Assembly: GCA_964570285.1 (NCBI GenBank) | Contig: CAZMXP010000024.1 | Coordinates: forward strand, 5,690-69,689 | Length of the DNA stretch: 64,000 nucleotides | Direction of reading: 5' to 3' | Origin: CAZMXP01 sp964570285 | Lineage (GTDB): Bacteria > Planctomycetota > PLA2 | Translations under genes and position numbers: made by a program | The notes under the pieces: model-generated | The model's database searches: none | What the model was told of the DNA's origin: nothing | What the model saw: the letters and a program-made list of their open reading frames with translations, nothing else | Shown: positions 32,934 through 42,084 of the stretch, piece by piece | Numbering within the stretch: the stretch's first letter is position 1 | Layout of the letters: every line of letters begins with the position of its first letter

Positions 32934-34766
32934 ATGGAGATCCGCAACAAGGCGACGAGGATCAACCTCTTCAGCCTCGAGACGCCGCAGATGAGGACGT
33001 TCCACATGACGTGGTTCGCCTTCTTCCTCTGCTTCTTCGCGTGGTTCGGCATCGCCCCGCTGATGGCGGTGGTGCGCGAGGAACTCCAGCTCACGAAGGA
33101 GCAGATCGGCAACACGATCATCGCGTCGGTGGCGATCACGATCGTCGCGCGCCTCCTCATCGGCTGGCTCTGCGACCGGTTCGGACCGCGGCTGAGCTAC
33201 ACCTTCCTGCTGCTGTTCGGCTCGCTCCCGGTGATGGGCATCGGGCTCGCGAACAGCTACGAGACCTTTCTCGCCTTCCGGCTCGGCATCGGCGTGATCG
33301 GCGCCGCCTTCGTCATCACGCAGTACCACACCTCCGTGATGTTCGCCCCCAACTGCGTCGGCACGGCGAACGCGACCACGGCCGGCTGGGGCAACCTCGG
33401 CGGCGGCGTGACGCAGATCGTCATGCCGCTGGTCTTCGCCGGCTTCGTCGCCCTCGGCTTCACCGAGGTCGCGAGCTGGCGGCTCTCCATGCTGGTCGCG
33501 GGCGCGGTCTGCTTCCTCGCGGGCATCGCCTACTTCTTCGTCACGCGAGACTACCCCGACGGGAACATCCGGGACCTCCGCGCCCGGGGGGAGATGCCCG
33601 AGAAGAAGGCGACCCGCGGCACCTTCGCGCTGGCGGTCAAGGACCGGCGCGTCTGGGCGCTCTTCCTGATCTACGCCGCCTGCTTCGGCATCGAGCTGAC
33701 GATCAACAACATCGCCGCGCTCTACTTCAAGGACTACTTCCACCTCACGCTGGGCACCGCGGGCCTCGTGGCGGGTCTCTTCGGCCTCATGAACATCTTC
33801 GCCCGCACGCTCGGCGGGTACATCAGCGACCGGTTCGTCGCGAAGGGCGGGCTGCGGGGGCGCGTGCGCTGCCTCTTCCTCGTGGTCCTCGCGGAGGGGA
33901 TCGCGCTGATCCTCTTCTCGCGCATGGGCGTGCTCTTCCTCGCGATCCCCGCGCTGATCGTCTTCAGCCTCTTCGTGCAGATGTCGGAGGGCGCCACCTA
34001 CTCCATCGTGCCCTTCATCAACAAGAAGGCCCTGGGGGCGGTCGCCGGGATCGTCGGGGCGGGCGGCAACGTGGGCGCCGTCTCCGCGGGCTTCCTCTTC
34101 CGCAGCGAATCGATCTCCTACCCGCAGGCGCTGCTCGTCCTCGGCGTCCTCGTCTGCGTCTTCTCCCTCGCCGCGCTGGTCGTGCGCTTCTCCCCCGCGG
34201 AGGAGAAGGCCGCCCGCGAGGAGTTCGACCTCGCCATCGAGCGGCGCCGCGCGGAGGCCGCCCTTCGCCCTCCGCGGCCCGCCCTCTTCCCGACCTTCCG
34301 CCACGTGCGTCCGATGGACGCGTTGCGCATCTACCTCGGCGTCGCGCTGATGATCAAGGGCATCTACTTCGTCACCGACATGCGCCCCATCCTCGACCCG
34401 CTGGAGGAGGCGGGACTCGCGGCGATGGATCTCTGGCGCAACTTCGTGGCCTGGGGGGTCGTCTCCGCCCATGTCGTGGGCGGCATCGGCCTCGTGCTCG
34501 GCTTCTTCACGCGCATCGCGGCGGGGTGGAACGCGATCGTGATGCTCGGCGCCGTGGGGGCGCACGTGTTCGGCGGGGAGGGCGGCGGCCTGCTGACGAC
34601 GAACCGGGACTTCCAGTTCACCTTCTTCGTCTTCTTCACGCTCGCGATCCTCGTCTGGCGCGGGTCGGGCACCTTCAGCCTCGACCGCGCGCTCGGCCTC
34701 GACGAGGGGAGGGCGGTGGACATCGCCCCGGCGGTGCGGGAAGAGGCCGCGGGCGCGAGGCCGTAG
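32934..34766 (+). CDS. Fusion of a NarK-type MFS nitrate/nitrite transporter with a C-terminal DoxX-like domain
   Basis: 610 aa from ATG 32934. Residues about 20-440 are a 12-segment MFS transporter with the nitrate signature AGWGNLGGGVTQIVMP and a basic loop RLLIGWLCDRFGPR. NarK/NrtP proteins move nitrate or nitrite. After a charged linker near 430-455 four more membrane segments follow (YLGVALMIKGIYFVT, WGVVSAHVVGGIGLVLGFFTRIAA), typical of DoxX/quinone-oxidoreductase-like small subunits. The fusion suggests a link between nitrate movement and a membrane redox partner. No nitrate or nitrite reductase is in the window. It is a single-gene unit. Confidence 0.87.
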   Translation: MEIRNKATRINLFSLETPQMRTFHMTWFAFFLCFFAWFGIAPLMAVVREELQLTKEQIGNTIIASVAITIVARLLIGWLCDRFGPRLSYTFLLLFGSLPVMGIGLANSYETFLAFRLGIGVIGAAFVITQYHTSVMFAPNCVGTANATTAGWGNLGGGVTQIVMPLVFAGFVALGFTEVASWRLSMLVAGAVCFLAGIAYFFVTRDYPDGNIRDLRARGEMPEKKATRGTFALAVKDRRVWALFLIYAACFGIELTINNIAALYFKDYFHLTLGTAGLVAGLFGLMNIFARTLGGYISDRFVAKGGLRGRVRCLFLVVLAEGIALILFSRMGVLFLAIPALIVFSLFVQMSEGATYSIVPFINKKALGAVAGIVGAGGNVGAVSAGFLFRSESISYPQALLVLGVLVCVFSLAALVVRFSPAEEKAAREEFDLAIERRRAEAALRPPRPALFPTFRHVRPMDALRIYLGVALMIKGIYFVTDMRPILDPLEEAGLAAMDLWRNFVAWGVVSAHVVGGIGLVLGFFTRIAAGWNAIVMLGAVGAHVFGGEGGGLLTTNRDFQFTFFVFFTLAILVWRGSGTFSLDRALGLDEGRAVDIAPAVREEAAGARP

Positions 34767-34865
34767 GCCGGAGCGCACGCGAGCCCTCGTGCCTTCGCGG
34801 TGATCGTGCCATGCCCCGAAGGCCGCGGCACCCGCGCGCGAGTCGAGGGGGGAGGCGCCCTGGCC

Positions 34866-36776
<1,911 letters not shown>

Positions 36777-36883
36777 GACGGGGTCAACGCATACCGGGTG
36801 CCACAGGTCGATGTCGCTCTAACCACTTGTTATGCAACATCTTAGGGGAATAGTCGCGCGAACTCGACTATGCCGGATTGGCA

Positions 36884-36900
36884 GGGGGGGGCGGGGGGGG
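36884..36900. repeat. Double poly-G tract (G8-C-G8) behind hemA
   Basis: Eight G, one C and eight G in the + strand, 5 bases beyond the hemA stop (hemA is on the minus strand). It is the same class of sequence as 2021-2041 and 32708-32727. Confidence 0.7.
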
Positions 36901-36905
36901 TCAGG

Positions 36906-38150
36906 TCAGGAAAGATCCTCGTCGTCGGCGGAGAGGAAGAGCCGGCGGGCGAGCCTGCTCTCCTCGGGCTCGCGCGCGCGCAGCGCCCTGACCGGCAGGT
37001 GGAGGAGCTTTCTCACGATCCGGTGGACCATCCGCTCCACCTCCTCCCGCGGCACCTCGGCGAGCCCCGGGCGGCGGAGCGTCTCCTCCAGTTCGCGCTG
37101 CGCCGCCTCCATGTAGCGCCGCTCGAGCTCGGCGATCGCGGGTCCGGCCTCCTGCGCGCGCCGGTCCGCCTCGAGACGCAGCGTCGCCGCGTCGACGAGG
37201 GTGCAGCACTGCAGGAAGTCCTGCCTCCGGTGCCGGAGCGCGTCCTGCGTGACCGCGGCGAGCGCATCCATGTCGTAGCGGTAGACGTTGTCGAGTTCGC
37301 CCACGGCGGGGTCGATCCCCCGGGGGACGGAGACGTCGAGAAGCACCATCGGCCTGCCCTTGCGGCGGCGGAGCGCGGCGCGCACGGTCTCGACCCCGAG
37401 GAGCCCCCCCTCGCCCCCGGCGGCGCAGAGGGCGACATCCGCCGCCGGAAGGTGCTCCGCCAGTGCGGCCAGGTCGAGCGCCTCCCCGCCGAAGCGCCCG
37501 GCGAGGTCGACCGCGTGCTCCCGCGTGCGGTTCGCGACCAGCGGGCGCCGCACCCCCCGCGCCGCGAGGTGGGTCAGGATGAGTTCGGCCGTCTCGCCGG
37601 CGCCGAGCACGAGCACGCAGGCGCCGGCGAGGTCGCCGAAGACCCGTTCCGCGAGGTCGGCCGCCGCGCCGGCGACGCTCACGTTGCCGCGGGCGACCCC
37701 GGTGCGTTCGGCGATCTCCTTGCCGACGCGCAGCGCCGAGCGGAAGATCGGATGGAGCGCGGGCCCGATCGTGCCCGCCTGCTGGGCCGCCTCATAGGCC
37801 CCTTTCACCTGCGCGCGGATCTGGGTCTCGCCGATGACGAGGCTGTCGAGGCTCGCGGCGACGAAGAAGAGGTGCTTGCAGGCGTTGCGCCCCTCGCGCA
37901 CGTAGAGGTGCGGCCGCAGCGCCGCCGGCTCCATCCCGCCCCGCGCCGCCAGCCAGGCGAGGGCCTCCTCCTGCCCCCGCGCCCCCCAGAGATAGACCTC
38001 GAACCGGTTGCAGGTGGAGAGCAGCACCGCCTCCTCCGCGATCTCGCACAGGCTGCTCGCGGGCCTCCGCCCGTCCTCGCGCGAAAACCCCTCGCGCACG
38101 GCGACCGGTGCCGTCTTGTGGCTGAGGCCGAGCAGCAGGAGGCTCTTCAT
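36906..38150 (-). CDS. hemA: Glutamyl-tRNA reductase
   Basis: 414 aa from ATG 38150, overlapping the CcsA/HemX-like stop. Key motifs: GLSHKTAPVAVRE, the catalytic Cys in LLSTCNRFEVY, HLFFVAASLDSLVIGETQI, the NADPH domain with VLGAGETAELILTHL, and DVSVPRGIDPAVGELDNVYRYDMD. It reduces Glu-tRNA to glutamate-1-semialdehyde, the first step of C5-pathway tetrapyrrole synthesis. The C-terminal dimer helix is present. hemL is not in the window. Confidence 0.97.
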   Translation of the reverse strand: MKSLLLLGLSHKTAPVAVREGFSREDGRRPASSLCEIAEEAVLLSTCNRFEVYLWGARGQEEALAWLAARGGMEPAALRPHLYVREGRNACKHLFFVAASLDSLVIGETQIRAQVKGAYEAAQQAGTIGPALHPIFRSALRVGKEIAERTGVARGNVSVAGAAADLAERVFGDLAGACVLVLGAGETAELILTHLAARGVRRPLVANRTREHAVDLAGRFGGEALDLAALAEHLPAADVALCAAGGEGGLLGVETVRAALRRRKGRPMVLLDVSVPRGIDPAVGELDNVYRYDMDALAAVTQDALRHRRQDFLQCCTLVDAATLRLEADRRAQEAGPAIAELERRYMEAAQRELEETLRRPGLAEVPREEVERMVHRIVRKLLHLPVRALRAREPEESRLARRLFLSADDEDLS

Positions 38151-38992
38151 GACCCGTGCATCACCGCGGCGCTCGTGCAGAACGCGGCCACGACAAAGCC
38201 GACAACGAGCACGAGAAAGCCCGTCAGCGTCAACCAGGCGAGCCGGCGACCGTGCCAGCCGAGGAAGGCGCGCGCGAGGAAGAGCAGCAGGTAGACGGCG
38301 AGCCCGCAGGTCGTCGCGAGCACCGTCGGATCGAGCCACCAGCGCCCCGGGTCGCCGCGCGCGGCGACGAAGAGCCAGCCGGAGAGCACGCTGAGCCCGA
38401 AGAAGGAGATCCCGAACGCCACGGTCAGCAGATGGGCCCGGTCGAGCATCTCGAGGGGCGGCAGCGCCCGCGCGACCGCCGCGCGCGGGTCGCGCTTGAC
38501 CATGCGGATCTGCCAGAGGTAGTAGGCGGCGACGCCGGCGCCGAAGGTGAGCGCGGCGAACCCGAAGAGCGCGAGCACGATGTGCGCGAGCTGGCCGAGC
38601 CGCAACACGGGCGCGGCGCCCCCCGCGGGCCCGCGGGTCAGCAGCAGCGAGAAGAAGAGCAGCAGCGTGACGGTCGGGGCCGCCACCGCGAGCACGACCG
38701 GGGCGTGCAGGTGGCGCGCCGCGAGCCAGCCCGTGAGCGCGAGCACCCACGCGGAAAGCATCAGGATGCCGGAACGGCGCAGCAGCGGGAGCTGGCCGTC
38801 GCGCACGAGCAGCACGAGAAGCAGAGCGGAGAGCGCGAGGGCGCCGACGAGAAACATCGTGCGCACGCCACGCCCCTTGCCGGTGCCGCGCACGACGCGC
38901 AGTCCGGCGAGGGAGGCGCCCCCGAAGACGCCCAGGGCCGTCATCAGGAGGCCGCTCTCGGCGCCCGTGAGTTGCCACACGGGCCCCAGCAT
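38147..38992 (-). CDS. CcsA/HemX-like membrane protein of the cytochrome c assembly family
   Basis: 281 aa with eight membrane segments. The later half carries QLAHIVLALFGFAALTFGAGVAAYYLW, ISFFGLSVLSGWLFVAARG, then WWLDPTVLATTCGLAVYLLLFLA, which fit the CcsA/HemX cytochrome c assembly fold; Trp residues are fewer than in a full WWD domain. Genes of this type commonly precede hemA, as here with ATGA overlap. HemX lowers GluTR levels in Bacillus; CcsA proteins handle heme for cytochrome c. Which applies is not clear from sequence. Confidence 0.82.
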   Translation of the reverse strand: MLGPVWQLTGAESGLLMTALGVFGGASLAGLRVVRGTGKGRGVRTMFLVGALALSALLLVLLVRDGQLPLLRRSGILMLSAWVLALTGWLAARHLHAPVVLAVAAPTVTLLLFFSLLLTRGPAGGAAPVLRLGQLAHIVLALFGFAALTFGAGVAAYYLWQIRMVKRDPRAAVARALPPLEMLDRAHLLTVAFGISFFGLSVLSGWLFVAARGDPGRWWLDPTVLATTCGLAVYLLLFLARAFLGWHGRRLAWLTLTGFLVLVVGFVVAAFCTSAAVMHGS

Positions 38993-39184
38993 GCCATGGG
39001 TTTCGTGCGCGGAAAACGTCTGGCAGGGGTCGAGGGCGTGCGGAGGGCGCATGAAACCCGCGGAGGGGCGCGGGAGGGAGGGCTGAACGCTCCGCGAGGC
39101 GCGATCGAGGGCCGTCCGCCGGCGGTGGCGCTGCCCGCCCCCCCCAACCGCGGCAGCCCGCCGCCGGGCGGGTATAAGGGGCGC

Positions 39185-40288
39185 GTGCAACGCGTGAAGG
39201 TGCGCCCCGACGCAGGCAACGTGTTGGCCCTGACCGCCGCGGAGGCGGTGCTGCGCGCCGGCAGGATCGTCGCGTTTCCCACCGAGACCGTCTACGGACT
39301 CTGCGTGAACGCCCTCGACAAGCATGCGGTCCGCCGGCTCTACACCGCGAAGGGCCGCGAGGCGAGCAAGGCCTCCGCGCTCCTGCTGGCCGACCGGGCG
39401 GCGGCGGAGGCGCTCGTCGGCCCCCTGCCGAGGCTCGCCGCACGCATCGCCGACCGCTTCTGGCCCGGCCCGGTCACCCTCGTCGTCCCGAGCCGCCGCG
39501 GCAACCCGATGGGGCTGCGCTGCCCCTCCTACGCGTTCGCGCAGCAACTCGCGCGGGAGATGCCCTTCCCGCTCCTGCAGACGAGCGCCAACCCGTCGGG
39601 GCAACCCGCGGCGCTGAACGGCGCCGCCGTCGTGCGCTACCTCGACGGCAAGGTGGACCTGCTGCTGGACGGCGGCACCACCGAGGGCGGGCGCTCCTCC
39701 ACCGTCGTGCTCTGCGACCACCGCCGCATCTCGATCGCGCGCGAGGGGGCGGTCCCCGCCGCCGCGATCCTCGACGCGGTGGTCGAGCCGGTGGTGGTCG
39801 CCTGCACCGGCAACATCTGCCGCAGCCCGGTGGCGGAGGCGATGCTGCGGACGATGCTCGCGGCGCGCCTCGGCACCCCCGAGGCGGGGCTCGGCCACTT
39901 CGGGTTCCAGGTGGCCAGCTTCGGCACGATGGGGCTGACCGGCCGCGAGGCGAGCGAGTATGCGATCATCGCCGCGGAAGAGGCGGGCTACGACATCCGC
40001 GCGCATCGCGCCCGCCCCTTCTCGATCGAGCTGGCGAAGAGCGCCCGGGTCCTCTACGGCCTCGACCAGAGCCACATCGACTTCCTCCGCCCCTACTTCC
40101 ACACGCGGCCCGACGACCTCCGGCTGCTCGACCCGGGCGGCAAGGAGATCCTCGACCCCTACGGGAAGAAACTCTCCTACTACCGGCACGCCGTGGAGGC
40201 GATGAAGCGGGCCTGCGAGGCGCGGGTGGCCGAGCTCGTCGCCGGCATCCGGAAGGAAGGGGGCCCGGGGGAGGGCGACGCAGCGTAG
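39185..40288 (+). CDS. Fusion of Sua5/YrdC (threonylcarbamoyl-AMP synthase) with a low-molecular-weight tyrosine-phosphatase domain
   Basis: 367 aa from GTG 39185. Residues 1-200 are a Sua5/YrdC domain: AVLRAGRIVAFPTETVYGLCVNAL and SANPSGQPA. YrdC activates threonine for t6A37 of tRNAs. Residues about 200-367 are an LMW-PTPase: CTGNICRSP gives the Cys-X5-Arg loop with Cys207 and Arg213, and LDPYGKKLSYY carries the general-acid Asp. In YwlE-type arginine phosphatases the loop has Thr where this protein has Ile (CTGNICRS), so tyrosine specificity is more likely. In Bacillus, ywlC (Sua5), ywlE and ywlF (rpiB) are neighbours; here the first two are joined and rpiB follows after 9 bases. Confidence 0.9.
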   Translation: MQRVKVRPDAGNVLALTAAEAVLRAGRIVAFPTETVYGLCVNALDKHAVRRLYTAKGREASKASALLLADRAAAEALVGPLPRLAARIADRFWPGPVTLVVPSRRGNPMGLRCPSYAFAQQLAREMPFPLLQTSANPSGQPAALNGAAVVRYLDGKVDLLLDGGTTEGGRSSTVVLCDHRRISIAREGAVPAAAILDAVVEPVVVACTGNICRSPVAEAMLRTMLAARLGTPEAGLGHFGFQVASFGTMGLTGREASEYAIIAAEEAGYDIRAHRARPFSIELAKSARVLYGLDQSHIDFLRPYFHTRPDDLRLLDPGGKEILDPYGKKLSYYRHAVEAMKRACEARVAELVAGIRKEGGPGEGDAA

Positions 40289-40297
40289 ACTGGCGGC

Positions 40298-40759
40298 ATG
40301 AGGATCGCCGTCGGTTCCGACCATGCGGGCTTCGCGCTGCGGCGCGCGCTGCAAGCGAGCCTGGCCGCGCAGGGCCATGCGGTCGACGACTGCGGCTGCC
40401 CGGGCGAGGAGTCCTGCGACTACCCCGACTACGCGGCGCGCGTCGCGGAGGCGGTCGCGGCGGGCAAGGCGGACCGGGGCATCCTCGTCTGCGGCACCGG
40501 CATCGGCATGTCGATGGCCGCGAACCGGCGCCGCGGCGTGCGGGCGGCCCTCGTGCACGACCGGTTCACCGCCCGCATGTCGCGCGAGCACAACGACGCC
40601 AACGTGCTCTGTCTCGGCGCGCGCGTGCTCGACGAGCGCCACGCGGTCGAGCTGGCGCACTACTGGATGACGGTCGAGTTCGAGGGCGGGCGGCACAAGC
40701 GGCGCACCGAGGCGATCGACGGGACGGCCACGGCGCTCCCGGGTCCGGACGGACGGTGA
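40298..40759 (+). CDS. rpiB: Ribose-5-phosphate isomerase B
   Basis: 153 aa. It begins MRIAVGSDHAGFALRR and contains DYPDYAARVAEAV, the catalytic-loop motif CGTGIGMSMAANR, RAALVHDRFTARMSREHNDANVLCLGARV and the C-terminal helix. These are hallmarks of RpiB, which interconverts ribose-5-phosphate and ribulose-5-phosphate. It is 9 bases behind the Sua5-phosphatase gene, and its stop overlaps the GTG of the pseudokinase gene (GTGA). Confidence 0.96.
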   Translation: MRIAVGSDHAGFALRRALQASLAAQGHAVDDCGCPGEESCDYPDYAARVAEAVAAGKADRGILVCGTGIGMSMAANRRRGVRAALVHDRFTARMSREHNDANVLCLGARVLDERHAVELAHYWMTVEFEGGRHKRRTEAIDGTATALPGPDGR

Positions 40760-41646
40760 GGGCCCCGGAAGGGTACGAACTCGGTTCGGCCTTCGCCCGC
40801 GACAAGACCGGCGTCTACTACCGCGCCCACCAGACGCGGCTCAACCGCGCCGTCACGATCAAGGCGTTGCGGGAGGATCCGCCCCCGGGCGACGCGGCGC
40901 GCGCCCTCTTCGATGCGGAGCGGCGCCTCATGATGACGCTGGAGCATCCGGGCCTGCTGCTGACCATCGACACCGGCGAGGCGGACGGCATCCCCTACTT
41001 CGTCACCGAATCCGTCGCCGAACCGACGCTGCAGGAGGCGCTCAAGGGAGACGAACCGCTGCCCGAGGTGCGCGCGGTCAGGATCACGCTGGCGCTCGCG
41101 CGCGCGCTGCACTATCTCGCGGGACGCGGCCTGCTCTACAAGAACGTGAGCCCGAAGAACGTGCTGCTGCCGCGCCCCGCGGCCCCCAAGTTCCTGACCT
41201 TCCGGAACGTGCGCGCGCTCACGGAGGCCGCCTCCTTCCGCGGCGCGAACGTGCAGAGCGGCGCCTACTGCGCTCCCGAGCTGATGCGCGACGACCTCGG
41301 GCCCGTCACCGCGAAGACCAACGTCTATGCCCTCGGCTGCCTGCTCTACGAGATGCTCGCGGGGACCCCGCCCGCGGGCAGGGAGGGCGGGGAGGCCCGC
41401 GCCGCCCACGCCGAAGGCCGGTTCCCCTCGCTGAAGGAGCGCCGGCCCTTCCTTCGCGACCGAGCCCACGCGGTGGTGAGCCGCCTCATCCAGCATGACC
41501 CCGTGAAGCGGGCGGACCCCGGCGCCGCGGTCGCGCTGCTCGAGGCCTACCAGAGCGATCCGCTGCTCACGCGCCCGCTGAAGCCGGGCGTGCGCCGGGG
41601 GCTCCGACGCAGGCGAAGCGCCCGCCGCGGGCGCACGGGCGCCTGA
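40756..41646 (+). CDS. Degenerate Ser/Thr-kinase-fold protein (probable pseudokinase)
   Basis: 296 aa from GTG 40756. The N-lobe keeps a Lys in VTIKAL (Lys36) but lacks a glycine-rich loop (GSAFARDKTGVYY in its place). The HRDxKxxN loop is YKNVSPKN near 128-135, with Asn130 where catalytic Asp should be. The DFG motif is replaced by TFRN near 148. APE is kept as CAPE near 172. So catalysis is unlikely and a scaffold or regulator role is more probable. The basic tail RRGLRRRRSARRGRTG may bind membrane or nucleic acid. It is co-translated with rpiB, an unusual partner. Confidence 0.85.
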   Translation: MRAPEGYELGSAFARDKTGVYYRAHQTRLNRAVTIKALREDPPPGDAARALFDAERRLMMTLEHPGLLLTIDTGEADGIPYFVTESVAEPTLQEALKGDEPLPEVRAVRITLALARALHYLAGRGLLYKNVSPKNVLLPRPAAPKFLTFRNVRALTEAASFRGANVQSGAYCAPELMRDDLGPVTAKTNVYALGCLLYEMLAGTPPAGREGGEARAAHAEGRFPSLKERRPFLRDRAHAVVSRLIQHDPVKRADPGAAVALLEAYQSDPLLTRPLKPGVRRGLRRRRSARRGRTGA

Positions 41647-41727
41647 CGACGCCCCCCCGGGCGTCGGCAGCCTGTCCGGGGGAGGCTGCCCGGCCACCCA
41701 TGGCGAGGTCAAGGACTGCTTCCCGCC

Positions 41728-42084
41728 TCATCGCGCGCGCCGCATCTCGGCGGCGACGGAGGCGGCCCCGCGCAGCGCGGAGGGCTTCGCCACGCGAACG
41801 GTCACGGCCTGCACGAGCGGGTGGCGGTCGAGCACGAAGCGGCAGATCGACCTGGCCAGCGCCTCGATCAGGTGGAACGAGGTCTTTTCCACATGGGCGA
41901 GCAGGCCGCGCGCAAGCTCGCCGTAGTGTACGGTCTCGTCGATCCGGTCCGACCTCCCTGAGGGTTCGAGATCGAGCTCGAGATCGAGATCGAGCAGCAG
42001 GGGCTGGGGGGCGGTCCGCTCGGCCGGGCCGACACCCACGGTCGCCCGCGCCTCCAGTCCCCGGATCCGCAGGCGGTCACCCAT
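41728..42084 (-). CDS. folB: Dihydroneopterin aldolase
   Basis: 118 aa from ATG 42084. The family pattern is present: LRIRGLEARATVGVGPAERTAPQPLLLDLDLELDL, DRIDETVHYGELARGLLAHVEKTSFHLIEALARSIC, and VRVAKPSAL. FolB makes 6-hydroxymethyl-dihydropterin from dihydroneopterin in folate synthesis. It overlaps the 3' end of the large membrane protein gene by 8 bases. No other fol gene is adjacent. Confidence 0.93.
   Translation of the reverse strand: MGDRLRIRGLEARATVGVGPAERTAPQPLLLDLDLELDLEPSGRSDRIDETVHYGELARGLLAHVEKTSFHLIEALARSICRFVLDRHPLVQAVTVRVAKPSALRGAASVAAEMRRAR

Noticed and set aside
36777..36905. A CIRCE or heat-shock sigma element before dnaK
   Set aside because: I found no inverted repeat of the CIRCE type (TTAGCACTC-N9-GAGTGCTAA) and no convincing CTTGAA / CCCCAT pair.
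39185..40288. Reading the phosphatase domain as a YwlE-type arginine phosphatase
   Set aside because: The loop has Ile where arginine phosphatases have the specificity-giving Thr; neighbourhood alone is not enough.
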